DNA of 64,000 nucleotides from Calothrix parasitica NIES-267 (lineage in GTDB: Bacteria; Cyanobacteriota; Cyanobacteriia; Cyanobacteriales; Nostocaceae), in assembly GCF_002368095.1 (NCBI RefSeq), contig NZ_AP018227.1:3089821-3153820 (forward strand), written 5' to 3'. A program made the translations under genes and the position numbers. The notes under the pieces are model-generated. The model was not told where the DNA came from, did no database searches, and worked only from the letters and a program-made list of their open reading frames with translations. This document shows positions 19,037 through 27,676 of the stretch, one piece after another (position 1 is the first letter of the stretch; each line of letters begins with the position of its first letter).

Positions 19037-20245
19037 ATGGATAAAGAAGAATTTTTGAAAAGGTATCGGGATGGGGAAAAAGATTTTTCGGGGATTGAAT
19101 TAAAAGATGTTGATTTAAGCGGTAAAGGTTTTTCTGAAATCAAATTACACAAAGCGAAATTAACTAACGTTAATCTTAGTAATTCATATTTATCTAACGC
19201 TAATTTATCTGAAGCTGATTTAAGCGGTTCTGATTTATTTGAAGCTAATTTAGAAAGAGCGAATTTAAGAAATGCAATTCTCACAAATACAAATTTAGAT
19301 TGTACCAAATTAATTGGTGCTGATTTAACAGGTTCAAATATAGACGAAGCAAAAAATGTATCTAGTCCACATTTACTTGTGGTAGATGAAAAGAAAAATA
19401 ATAATACGGAATTAGTTAGAGAACTCAGAGAATTAACACGAGGAATTCATAATTACCACAATACAGAAGGTTCTTATCCGATTGATGTGTTTATGTGGGA
19501 TACAGTATCAAGAGGTGATTTTACTTTAGAGAAATTTTTAGAAGCAGCAGGTTTTCTTGTAAAAGTGGATTCAATCGATTTTTTAGATAATACATTTCCA
19601 GTTAAAGAATTCAGTTTGATAGTTGAGAAAATCAAACCATATATTACTGTAGAAAGAGAATATTATTATTTGAAAATTGGTATTGGAAGGATAGATGAAT
19701 TTGATGAAGGAATTTTATCTATCTTAATTGGAAAAACAAAAACAGGTGATTGGATTGGAATATGTCCTTCTCTTGATATATGTAGAGGAGGTAGAGAAGA
19801 ATTCGGTAGAATTGAAGATAACTCATCAAAAAAAATAGAACACGCTTCATTAGTGTCAATTTTAAAAAGTTTAGAGGAAGTAGAAATTTTTTCGGAAGAA
19901 ACCCTTTACGATGCTTCAGAAGGTATTGCTTGGGAAATTGCAGAAACAAGAGATAATTTACTACATAATCTTTTAAAAACTACCAATATTATGCATTTTT
20001 ATAATGATTATGAAGACGGTGATTTTGGAGGAGAAGGTTTCTTTGGTGAAAATGATGAAGATAGTGAAATGAATTCTCCTGAAGAATACAAAAAACTTAA
20101 AAGATTATCCAATATAATTAAAACTCGTTTCAAATATATAAAAATTTATTGGATTGGTCACTACGGTCAGATTGATGTGTATATAGTTGGGAAAATTGAA
20201 ACTGGGGATTGGGTTGGTATTCGTAGTAGATTGTGTCATACCTGA
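19037..20245 (+). CDS. pentapeptide-repeat protein with two nuclease-A-inhibitor-like domains (copy 1)
   Basis: A 402-residue cytosolic protein without signal peptide. Residues about 18-107 are A(D/N)Lxx pentapeptide repeats (right-handed beta helix). Residues about 124-247 resemble NuiA, the inhibitor of the sugar-nonspecific nuclease NucA of Anabaena: ELRELTRGI.., SYPIDVFMWDT, VDSIDFLDN, and a closing IGKTKTGDWIGI. Residues about 285-402 look like a second, more diverged NuiA unit ending IYWIGHYGQIDVYIVGKIET. An acidic linker (GENDEDSEMNSPEE) interrupts the second unit. The NuiA assignment is by eye; binding of a nuclease is inference. A close paralogue follows 88 bases downstream. No nuclease gene is adjacent. 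Confidence 0.7.
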   Translation: MDKEEFLKRYRDGEKDFSGIELKDVDLSGKGFSEIKLHKAKLTNVNLSNSYLSNANLSEADLSGSDLFEANLERANLRNAILTNTNLDCTKLIGADLTGSNIDEAKNVSSPHLLVVDEKKNNNTELVRELRELTRGIHNYHNTEGSYPIDVFMWDTVSRGDFTLEKFLEAAGFLVKVDSIDFLDNTFPVKEFSLIVEKIKPYITVEREYYYLKIGIGRIDEFDEGILSILIGKTKTGDWIGICPSLDICRGGREEFGRIEDNSSKKIEHASLVSILKSLEEVEIFSEETLYDASEGIAWEIAETRDNLLHNLLKTTNIMHFYNDYEDGDFGGEGFFGENDEDSEMNSPEEYKKLKRLSNIIKTRFKYIKIYWIGHYGQIDVYIVGKIETGDWVGIRSRLCHT

Positions 20246-20333
20246 TTAAATTTGAATTGTGACTATACAAGATAAATTATCTGCTTGGGTTATAAAGGAA
20301 ATATTTTGATAGAGAATTTCGGGTGTTATTTAT

Positions 20334-21524
20334 ATGGATGTAGAAGAATTACGACAAAGGTATAAAGATGGGGAACGGGATTTTTCGGGTATTGAATTAA
20401 GAGATGTGGATTTGAAAGGTATTGATTTATCTGATGTGGTTTTTCACAGAGCTAAATTAATTAACGTTGATTTGAGTAATGCAAAATTATGGAAAGCTGA
20501 TTTATCGGAAGCTGATTTAACTGGCTCAAATTTGAGTAATGCTAATTTATGGAAAGCTAATCTGAGAAATGCAATTCTGACAAATACAGATTTAAGCTAT
20601 ACAAATTCAACTGGTGCTGATTTTATTGGTACAAATATAGACGCAGCTTTAAATTCAGGCAGCTATTATTCATTTGTAGTTGATGAATCTAAAAATAAAA
20701 ATACCGAACTACTTATAGAACTCAGAGAATTAACCAGAGGACTTTATCACTCGTATAATTCCGAAGGTTCTTCTGATTCTGATTATTATATTTTTCTCTG
20801 GGATACAGCATCGAGAGGTGATTTCACCCTAGAAAAATTTTTAGAAGCAGCAGATTTTCTTGTGGAAGTTGATTCAATAGATTTATTAGAAGGTAAATTT
20901 AAAATTGAGGAATTCAGCTTTATCCTTCAAGATATCAAGCAATATATTGTAAATAGAGAATATTTTTATTTTGAACTTGATACCGGTTTACTAGATGAAC
21001 CGATTCCCGTATTGATTGGAAATACAGAAGCAGGAGATTGGATTGGGATATGTCCTATTTTCGATATAGAAAGATATGGTGAAGAAGAAATCGGTAGAAT
21101 TCAAGACAATGCTTCTCGTAAAATCGAATATAAACCGTTGATATCTGGTTTAAAAAATTTAGAGACTGTAGAAATTTTCAATGAGGAACTTGATTGGACT
21201 TTAGAAGGTATTGCTTGGGAGATTGCAGAAAATAGAAATAATTTACTCCATAATCTTTTAAAATCTTCTAATCTGATTAATTTCTATGATGATTACGAAC
21301 GAGCTTTTGGTAGAGAAGGATTTTTTGGCGAAAATGATAATTATGAAAACGAATGTTTTCCAGAACGAGAAGAGATGAATAAGAAAATATCCAATATTAT
21401 CAAAACTCGTTTCAACGATATAAAAATTTATTGGATTGGTGATGTCTCGATTGATGTATACATAATTGGTAAGATTGAAACTGGTGATTGGATTGCTATT
21501 AATACTAAGTTAATTCAAACGTGA
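20334..21524 (+). CDS. pentapeptide-repeat protein with two nuclease-A-inhibitor-like domains (copy 2)
   Basis: A 396-residue tandem paralogue with the same layout: opening MDVEELRQRYKDGERDFSGI, pentapeptides to about 107, first NuiA-like unit about 124-250 (FLWDTASRGDFTLEKFLEAA, VDSIDLLEG, IGNTEAGDWIGI), second unit about 285-396 (IYWIGDVSIDVYIIGKIETG). The pentapeptide part and domain cores are strongly conserved with copy 1, while linkers differ, suggesting an old but maintained duplication. The short gap suggests co-transcription, though an ATG following a weak ribosome site (no clear AGGAG) leaves expression uncertain. Confidence 0.7.
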   Translation: MDVEELRQRYKDGERDFSGIELRDVDLKGIDLSDVVFHRAKLINVDLSNAKLWKADLSEADLTGSNLSNANLWKANLRNAILTNTDLSYTNSTGADFIGTNIDAALNSGSYYSFVVDESKNKNTELLIELRELTRGLYHSYNSEGSSDSDYYIFLWDTASRGDFTLEKFLEAADFLVEVDSIDLLEGKFKIEEFSFILQDIKQYIVNREYFYFELDTGLLDEPIPVLIGNTEAGDWIGICPIFDIERYGEEEIGRIQDNASRKIEYKPLISGLKNLETVEIFNEELDWTLEGIAWEIAENRNNLLHNLLKSSNLINFYDDYERAFGREGFFGENDNYENECFPEREEMNKKISNIIKTRFNDIKIYWIGDVSIDVYIIGKIETGDWIAINTKLIQT

Positions 21525-21622
21525 TTAAAATCTTTATCTGACGATTCAAACCTGACGACCGAGATTTTCAAATATATCCAATATTTATCTAATAGAATTT
21601 TTTTAATTTCAGAATTGAACTA

Positions 21623-21715
21623 TTCTTCAATTAGCGCAGCGGCGTAGAGGTGGGCTTTAACGATGTAAAATGAAAACGAATCAATTTAATAGCCCATCTC
21701 TACGCAATTGAAGAA
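21623..21715. repeat. palindromic element between convergent genes
   Basis: Arms TTCTTCAATT / AATTGAAGAA enclose inner arms GCGTAGAGGTGGGCT / AGCCCATCTCTACGC, about 93 bases in total with an AT-rich loop. It may serve as a bidirectional terminator for the convergent genes on either side, or be a non-autonomous mobile palindrome. Confidence 0.7.
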
Positions 21716-21793
21716 AGCGTAGCGGTAGTTAAATTCCCTGCACCAATGAATCAATGAACCGCTACTTGATTTTTTATTATTTATAATCAAATA

Positions 21794-22453
21794 TCAAACA
21801 GTATCCGGGTCAACAACACCCAACTCTTCCAACTTCTTTCTCAACCGTTCTGCTTTTTCTTCACTTTCCTTGAGCGCTTGAGCTAATTCATAAGGAGCTA
21901 ATAACTTCTCCCCAGTATCTTCCCTATAAAAAGCAATCAATTCCGATTCAACTTCTAATCTCAATCCCAAAACTTCGCTTTTAGTATCTGTAATCTCCTC
22001 GTATATTTCCTTTTCCAAACGATAGCCTTTTAAATTACTTTCAATCCATTCCCCTTTCGGGTCGAATAACCAATATTCTTTAACACCTAATTGTTCGTAA
22101 AGCGTTTTCTTGTAACCCGTATCTTTATCTCTAGTTCCCTCGGATGTAATTTCAAATATCACTGAAGGAACTTGTTTTTCTTCCCAAATCTTATAGTTAT
22201 CCCTTCCCCCAGGAGCAACATTGAAAATTACCATCACGTCTGGTGCTACTCTCAATCTAGGAAAACCCTGAGCGTAATATAAAAATTGGTTCGCTAAAAC
22301 AGTTGCTTGTTGTCCCTGTAAATACTGCTGTAATATCTCCAAGGTTACGAGAATTGCATACAAATGAACGTAAGTTTCAGCTAAGGGTTCGCAGTCCGAA
22401 CTTGGGTAGATGATTTCGATATCGGTTTTGTTTGCTGATGCTAGAGATGTCAT
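21794..22453 (-). CDS. Uma2-family (DUF820) endonuclease-like protein
   Basis: A 219-residue Uma2-family protein, longer than the 11.8-kb member and only distantly similar. Nuclease-like core: FPRLRVAPDVMVIF (about 74-87), QVPSVIFEITSEGTRDKD (about 103-120) and GVKEYWLFDPKGEWIES. A charged helical tail (EESEEKAERLRKKLEELGV) ends the protein, typical of the subgroup with C-terminal coiled coil. Function unresolved. Confidence 0.85.
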   Translation of the reverse strand: MTSLASANKTDIEIIYPSSDCEPLAETYVHLYAILVTLEILQQYLQGQQATVLANQFLYYAQGFPRLRVAPDVMVIFNVAPGGRDNYKIWEEKQVPSVIFEITSEGTRDKDTGYKKTLYEQLGVKEYWLFDPKGEWIESNLKGYRLEKEIYEEITDTKSEVLGLRLEVESELIAFYREDTGEKLLAPYELAQALKESEEKAERLRKKLEELGVVDPDTV

Positions 22454-22543
22454 GATTTCACCAGCGATAAATAATTTAGTTTAATTTTAATATAGAAATT
22501 TAGTCCAATCTTTAATCGTTGGTAGCTAGTAAATACAAAAATA

Positions 22544-22576
22544 ATTACGAATTACGAATTACGAATTACGAATTAT
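22544..22576. repeat. AATTACG heptamer repeat
   Basis: Four to five tandem AATTACG units just outside the stop of the downstream gene. The same unit in opposite orientation lies at 27901-27938. Confidence 0.85.
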
Positions 22577-22578
22577 AC

Positions 22579-23181
22579 TCAACCTTCCCTAATCATCCAA
22601 ACCAACATTCCCAAAATCATCTCTACCGGAGGAACGGGATAATCCTGTAAATCAATATTTAATATCTCTCCTTCCAATTTCAAAAATCTCCAAGCTGTTC
22701 CACTAGTAACGCTTCCATATATAGTCCTAATCGGAATATTGTTTTGCTGATTAAACATTTGTGCTGCTACCATCTCGGCAGCACATTGTCCCAATCCCGG
22801 TTTCAAGTCTCCTTTTTTCGCTTCTATAATTACCACTGCTGGTGCTTCTATAAAAACCTGTTCTGATGAACGACTAATTAAAAAATCGCAAACTCCCGTT
22901 AAATCCAACTCCGGAGCAACAGTAAAATCTTCTCCTGAAAAAAAGCTGATTTTTCGTTCCAAGATTTTTCGTACTTCTACTAGTATTGGACTGATAATCA
23001 ATTCCGAACGTGCTTTTTCAGAACCAGTTGCAATTGCTAGCGGTAATCCTTCATTTAAAGCTTCTTTTAAATAAAAGCTGGGTTCGATTGGTTCAATTGT
23101 TGGAAAAAATCTTTTATTTTCAACGGTTTTTAGATTAAACTCGCGTTTGACTCTCGAAAGTGAGAAATTATCATAAGGCAT
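22579..23181 (-). CDS. conserved protein with PD-(D/E)XK nuclease-like core
   Basis: A 200-residue soluble protein without a recognised name. The centre contains DLTGVCDFLISR (about 93-104) and VVIIEAKKGDLKPGLGQCAAEM (about 117-138). The spacing of the D and the ExK with a following Gln-bearing helix fits the PD-(D/E)XK restriction-endonuclease fold. Similar proteins occur as stand-alone genes in cyanobacteria, and I cannot assign a role. The tail ends shortly before a heptamer tract. The start ATG at 23181 fits the conserved opening. Confidence 0.6.
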   Translation of the reverse strand: MPYDNFSLSRVKREFNLKTVENKRFFPTIEPIEPSFYLKEALNEGLPLAIATGSEKARSELIISPILVEVRKILERKISFFSGEDFTVAPELDLTGVCDFLISRSSEQVFIEAPAVVIIEAKKGDLKPGLGQCAAEMVAAQMFNQQNNIPIRTIYGSVTSGTAWRFLKLEGEILNIDLQDYPVPPVEMILGMLVWMIREG

Positions 23182-23268
23182 TATAGATTAGGGAACAGGG
23201 AATAGGAAACAGAAGACAAATGTTTATAACTTGTATTTTTATTATTTTATAGTCATTATTACTTTGCT

Positions 23269-23337
23269 TGGTGCGTGACGGTATTTTCTTATTAGTAACC
23301 AGGTTCACATTTTTTCAAACCGTCACACACCCTACAA
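23269..23337. repeat. half copy of the RAYT-linked palindrome
   Basis: One hairpin only: GGTGCGTGACGGT ... AACCGTCACACACCCTACAA, equal to the right half of the double-palindromes at 12-14 kb. It ends 19 bases before the LpxB-like gene, so it lies in that gene's promoter or leader. Confidence 0.85.
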
Positions 23338-23355
23338 AAAACTTATAGCTGAAAA

Positions 23356-24636
23356 ATGTTTGATATTCTTATTCTTTCCAATGGTCCTGGTGAAATCACA
23401 ACTTGGGTTCGTCCTGTTGTCAAAGCTTTACGAGAAAAACTCGGTCACGACCGCGATAATGTCAGAATTTCTGTGGTTTTATCCCCTTGTTCTAATGCTA
23501 GCGGTAAGGAAGCCGAAATTGCTCTTTCTTATCCCGAAGTTGATAGAGTTCAATCTGCTCAACATTTTTTCCCCTTTCTTTTAACTGGTAAAACTGCTGA
23601 TAATTGGGATTGGAGAAAAAAAGGTGTTGTTCTATTCCTCGGTGGGGACCAGTTTTTTCCCGTTGTAATTGGTAAAAGGTTAAATTATCGTACTGTTATC
23701 TACGCTGAGTGGGATGCAAGATGGCATTCTTTAATTAACCGTTTCGGTGTGATGAAACCCGAAGTCATTAAAGATGTTAAACCCAAATATATTGATAAAT
23801 TTACCGTTGTTGGTGATTTGATGGCTGAAGCTTCCAGGAGAGAGGGGGAAGAGGGGGGAGAAGGGGAAGAGGGGGAAGAGGGGGAAGAAAGGGAAGAGGG
23901 GGTAGAATTAATTGGAATTTTACCCGGTTCAAAAGCAGCTAAGTTGGCTCAGGGTGTACCTTTGAGTTTGGCGATCGCAATTTACATTAATTCTAAGTTA
24001 CCTAATACAAAATTCTTCATCCCTGTAGCTCCAACTCTGGATTTACAAACTTTAGCTGATTTCGCTGATGCTGAAAAAAATCCGATGTCTCAATACTTCG
24101 GAGGAACTTCAGCAAAGTTAATTGATGTTGATTCCGATAAACCATATTTACAAACAGCAACAGGTTTAAAAGTAGAACTATCCCTAGAACATCCTGCCTA
24201 TGATATGTTATCTAAATGCAGTATTTGTATAACAACCGTCGGTGCGAATACTGCCGAACTCGGTTCTTTAGCTGTTCCGATGATTGTTTTACTTCCCACT
24301 CAACAATTAGATGCAATGCGCTCTTGGGATGGTATTCCCGGTTTACTCGCTAATTTACCTTTTGTCGGTACCAGTTTCGCGAAGTTGATAAATTCCTATT
24401 TTCTCAAACGTAAGGGTTTATTAGCTTGGCCTAATATCTGGGCAAAAAAAGAAATTGTTCCGGAATTAGTTGGTAAATTACAGCCTCAAGAAGTTGGTGA
24501 TTTGATTCTTGATTATTTAGAAAATCCTGAAAAATTAGGCGAAATGCGCGATAACTTGAGAAATGCTAGAGGTCAAGCTGGTGCTGCCGATAAGTTAACT
24601 CAGTTGGTATTTGAAGAGTTGAATCAGCAATTATAA
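23356..24636 (+). CDS. LpxB-like glycosyltransferase (lipid-A-disaccharide synthase related)
   Basis: A 426-residue protein resembling lipid-A-disaccharide synthase of GT19 in fold (ILSNGPGEITTWVRPVV at the N-terminus; GILPGSKAAKLAQG and CITTVGANTAELGSLAVPMIVLLPTQQ in the C-terminal half). Cyanobacteria have LpxB homologues that are divergent; the acceptor here is unknown. Oddity: residues about 161-190 are a Glu/Gly-rich run encoded by a purine tandem repeat (23838-23903) inserted in frame between the DLMAEAS and GVELIGILPGS blocks, at a domain linker. Confidence 0.75.
   Translation: MFDILILSNGPGEITTWVRPVVKALREKLGHDRDNVRISVVLSPCSNASGKEAEIALSYPEVDRVQSAQHFFPFLLTGKTADNWDWRKKGVVLFLGGDQFFPVVIGKRLNYRTVIYAEWDARWHSLINRFGVMKPEVIKDVKPKYIDKFTVVGDLMAEASRREGEEGGEGEEGEEGEEREEGVELIGILPGSKAAKLAQGVPLSLAIAIYINSKLPNTKFFIPVAPTLDLQTLADFADAEKNPMSQYFGGTSAKLIDVDSDKPYLQTATGLKVELSLEHPAYDMLSKCSICITTVGANTAELGSLAVPMIVLLPTQQLDAMRSWDGIPGLLANLPFVGTSFAKLINSYFLKRKGLLAWPNIWAKKEIVPELVGKLQPQEVGDLILDYLENPEKLGEMRDNLRNARGQAGAADKLTQLVFEELNQQL
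23838..23903. repeat. in-frame GGGGAAGAG purine repeat inside a coding sequence
   Basis: Degenerate nine/six-base purine units (GGGGAAGAG) inside the LpxB-like gene, encoding an acidic EEGEEGEE-type run. Related to the intergenic octamer family. Confidence 0.85.
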
Positions 24637-24856
24637 ATATTTTCTATAGTCCATTTTTCTCAAAGCTGTTTCAAATTCCCAGCGGACTTTACACACAGTA
24701 GGGGTGTACAATCAGTAGAACTTTGAGAATAAATAAATCTATCGCTAGGCGAAGGTCAAAGATTAAAGGTTTAACAATTATAAGTTTTAGCCTTTATTAA
24801 AAATAATTTAATTTTAAAGACGCGAAATTAAATAGAATCCCGCGTCCTTACGAAGA

Positions 24857-24970
24857 TTAGTCATAAACAAAAACGTACTCGAAAAAATCGTTAGCAGTAG
24901 CTCCATCAACAGAAAACAAAATAGCAAAATAGATAAATACAAATAAAGCCCAGTTTTTAATAAATTCCAT
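24857..24970 (-). CDS. small single-span membrane protein (37 aa)
   Basis: A 37-residue frame beginning MEFIKNWALFVFIYFAIL, with one hydrophobic helix (about 7-21) and an acidic tail (NDFFEYVFVYD). A GGAG ribosome site lies ten bases before the ATG, supporting translation. Not recognised; size and shape recall small subunits of photosynthetic complexes, but there is no sequence match I can name. Confidence 0.5.
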   Translation of the reverse strand: MEFIKNWALFVFIYFAILFSVDGATANDFFEYVFVYD

Positions 24971-25296
24971 GATTTGATATCTCCAAGTTGATTTTGATTG
25001 ATTTATCCGAACATTAATTAACTAGGGATGAGCGTAAATGAGTTATGCATTTCTCGTTCGCTACTGATATCAAGTATGGTTGATGATACTGAATAACTGC
25101 TGATTGCTAACTGAGGCTTCGCTAAAAGTTATCTGAGAAAAATGAGAAGTTGGTAGTTGCGCTTTAGCGCCAAAAATACGGGTTCGTAGCTACATCACTC
25201 TACGAGGGAGTCCTGTTAAATTTTTCGTGAACCAAAGCTTTAGGGTTAAATCTGTATTGTTACCACTGTAAGCGTAACTACGAGCAAGTTATTAAT
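24971..25296. other. intergenic region with dispersed repeat
   Basis: Contains a copy of a repeat with core TTGCGCTTTAGCGCCAAAAA (25155-25176); its reverse complement recurs near 53858-53886. No coding frame is seen. Confidence 0.4.
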
Positions 25297-26226
25297 TCAA
25301 TCTCCACCAGGAGAATTTCTCCGATTCATTCCTTGTTTAGCTCTATCTACTTCCGGTACTCTCATTGCATTTTCATCTGGAACGATACGAGAACCATATT
25401 TACTAGCATAAACTTGAGTAAATTCTGCACCAAAGAAAATAATCTGAGCAGCATAGTTAATCCAAGCTAGAACGACCACCAATGAACCAGCAGCACCATA
25501 AGCAGAACCGAAACTACCGTTACCCAAATACAAACCTAAAAGCGATTTACCAATTACAAATAATAATGAAGTGATAGCAGAACCGACCCAAACATCGCTC
25601 CAAGCAATTTCTACATCTGGCATAAATTTGTAAATTATGGCAAACAAAACTGTAATTACTGCAAAAGAAATTGCAAAATTAGCGATTTGCCATATCCAGT
25701 CAATTCCCGGTATTAGGTTAGTAAAATAGTTAACCATTGCGGCTAAACCAGCATTGACAATCAGCGATACTAATAATAAAAAACCTACACCACCCACCAT
25801 CGCAAAAGATAAAAATCGCTTGCGAAGGACTTGTATAAAACTACGTCCAGGTTTTGGCTTTACCTCCCAAATAGTGTTCAGCGCATCTTGGATTTGAGCA
25901 AAAACATTACTTGCACCAAATAGCAAAACCCCAATACTAATAATTGAAGCGATATTGCGCGTATCCGGTCTTTGAGCATTTTGCAGCGCTGTTTGAATTA
26001 CCTCCGCACCATCCTTACCCACCAAACCTTGGATTTGACGGACAACTTCACCTCTAGCTGCATCATCTCCAAATACAGCACCCGCAATTGCAATGGTAAT
26101 AATTAATAACGGTGCTAAAGAAAAAATTGTGTAGTAAGACAAAGCAGCAGCCAATCGAGAAGCTTTATCTTCATTCCATTCTTTAAAAGTTTCTTTTAAT
26201 AACCTCCAAATCTGCTTTAAACTCAT
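25297..26226 (-). CDS. YihY/BrkB-family inner-membrane protein
   Basis: A 309-residue polytopic protein of the YihY/virulence-factor-BrkB family (once misnamed RNase BN). Signatures: EDKASRLAAALSYYTIFSLAPLL near 19-41, GASNVFAQIQDALNTIWEV and the C-terminal YGAAGSLVVVLAWINYAAQIIFFGAEFTQVYA. Six transmembrane helices can be drawn. Two adjacent ATGs exist; the second (26226) fits the family start MSLKQIW. Transport role is suspected in the family but unproven. Divergent from the channel gene with 145 bases between. Confidence 0.85.
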   Translation of the reverse strand: MSLKQIWRLLKETFKEWNEDKASRLAAALSYYTIFSLAPLLIITIAIAGAVFGDDAARGEVVRQIQGLVGKDGAEVIQTALQNAQRPDTRNIASIISIGVLLFGASNVFAQIQDALNTIWEVKPKPGRSFIQVLRKRFLSFAMVGGVGFLLLVSLIVNAGLAAMVNYFTNLIPGIDWIWQIANFAISFAVITVLFAIIYKFMPDVEIAWSDVWVGSAITSLLFVIGKSLLGLYLGNGSFGSAYGAAGSLVVVLAWINYAAQIIFFGAEFTQVYASKYGSRIVPDENAMRVPEVDRAKQGMNRRNSPGGD

Positions 26227-26371
26227 CAAAATTCTCCTTTTAGCGGGATGTAGCCGATTTATTATTCATTGATACTAAAAATATCTATCCCAAGGCATCT
26301 TCCCAAAGTAGTTTGTATCGCTTTCTTGAGGAAGATTTGCAAATAAAAATATCAATCTACAGCGCTTACCG

Positions 26372-27178
26372 ATGTCACAAATAAATCCAACAGAAAAGTC
26401 CCAGCTAGAACGAGAATTAACCGATTTTGTTCAACAACTCGATGACTGGCTGGAAATGCCGATGGTAGTGCTGGGTTTTGTGTGGCTGGTACTACTAGTA
26501 ATCGAACTAATTTGGGGAATAAATCCTTTTTTAGAAGCTGTTTCAACAACTATTTGGATTATATTTATTTTCGATTTTCTTTTACGATTTTGCATATCTC
26601 CACGAAAACTTAAGTATCTCAGACATAATTGGCTTATAGGTATTTCTCTATTACTTCCAGCATTAAGAATTTTCCGATTTGCACGAGTTTTGCGTTTAGC
26701 CAGAGTTGCTCGTGCTACACGTTCCTTACGATTATTGCGGATAGTCGGCTCCCTAAATCGTGGAATGCGAGCTTTAAGAACTACCATGCATCGGCGAAAT
26801 TTAGGCTATGTCTTAGGACTCACCTTAATTGTCACTTTCGTTGGTGCTGCGGGAATGTATGCATTTGAAAGTAATCTTCCTGACGGTAAAGGAATCGAAA
26901 GTTACACAAATGCCTTATGGTGGACGGCAATGTTGATGATAACTTACGGAGGTGACTATTCACCCCAAACCCCTGAAGGACGGGTATTATGTTTTATATT
27001 AGCCCTATATGCTTTTACAGTATTTGGTTACTTTACAGCAGCAATAGCTACATTTTTTATCGGTCGAGATGCAGAAGACGAAGAAGCATCAGTAGCCAGT
27101 TCTAAATCGATTATTGCTTTGCACGAAGAAATCAAAGCACTGAGAATGGAAATTCGAGAATTGAAAAATAGGGAATAG
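26372..27178 (+). CDS. voltage-sensor ion channel, Kv-like, with atypical pore motif
   Basis: A 268-residue six-helix channel. S1 is about 35-52, S2-S3 follow, and S4 is a textbook voltage sensor with Arg at regular spacing (FRFARVLRLARVARATRSLRLLRI, about 97-120). The pore helix and filter read WWTAMLMITYGGDYSP (about 189-204): the usual TVGYGD is replaced by ITYGGDY. Family relatives in cyanobacteria also depart from GYG, so ion selectivity should not be assumed to be K+. A short helical tail (HEEIKALRMEIRELKNRE) may tetramerise. Confidence 0.8.
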   Translation: MSQINPTEKSQLERELTDFVQQLDDWLEMPMVVLGFVWLVLLVIELIWGINPFLEAVSTTIWIIFIFDFLLRFCISPRKLKYLRHNWLIGISLLLPALRIFRFARVLRLARVARATRSLRLLRIVGSLNRGMRALRTTMHRRNLGYVLGLTLIVTFVGAAGMYAFESNLPDGKGIESYTNALWWTAMLMITYGGDYSPQTPEGRVLCFILALYAFTVFGYFTAAIATFFIGRDAEDEEASVASSKSIIALHEEIKALRMEIRELKNRE

Positions 27179-27304
27179 GGTATTAAGAATTGATAATTAG
27201 TAACTCTGAATCCAAAATCAAATAACTCCTAATTTCTAACTCCTGATTCCCCGCAACCTTCCGTTAAAATCGGAGTATTCAAACACTATCAGAAGGTATC
27301 GGCT

Positions 27305-27676
27305 GTGGATACAGCAACTTGTCCTCGCTGCAAACAACCCGTAAACTCACAGGCTGTCACCTGTCCTTTTTGTCGTACTCAGCTTAAAGCTTACGGACAT
27401 CCCGGTATTCCATTGCATCGTGCTGACGGGGATGAATCTCTTTGCGACACTTGCACCTACCATCTTGATGATACTTGTAACTACCCCAAACGCCCTGAAG
27501 CTAAAGAATGTACCCTTTATCAAAATGAAGAAGAACGCAATTTAGAATTACAGCAGCAAAATCAAAAACCCAGCTTGAATGTAAGTATCAACAACTGGAT
27601 AAGACGCAATCAAGGATTATTATTAATATTTGCTTTGTTATTGATATGTTTTTTAATCGTTTTTTCAAGGTCTTGA
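27305..27676 (+). CDS. zinc-ribbon membrane-anchored protein
   Basis: A 123-residue protein starting at GTG. The N-terminus has CPRCKQP..CPFCRTQL (a zinc ribbon, 5-25), then CDTCTYHLDDTCNYPKRPEAKECTLY with four more Cys, and a single C-terminal transmembrane helix (about 103-120). A cyanobacterial conserved protein of unknown role; the double ribbon suggests protein or nucleic-acid contact on the cytoplasmic face. Confidence 0.7.
   Translation: MDTATCPRCKQPVNSQAVTCPFCRTQLKAYGHPGIPLHRADGDESLCDTCTYHLDDTCNYPKRPEAKECTLYQNEEERNLELQQQNQKPSLNVSINNWIRRNQGLLLIFALLLICFLIVFSRS

Noticed and set aside
18910-19308. 132-codon minus-strand frame
   Set aside because: Leu/Ser/Lys-rich shadow of the pentapeptide repeats on the other strand.
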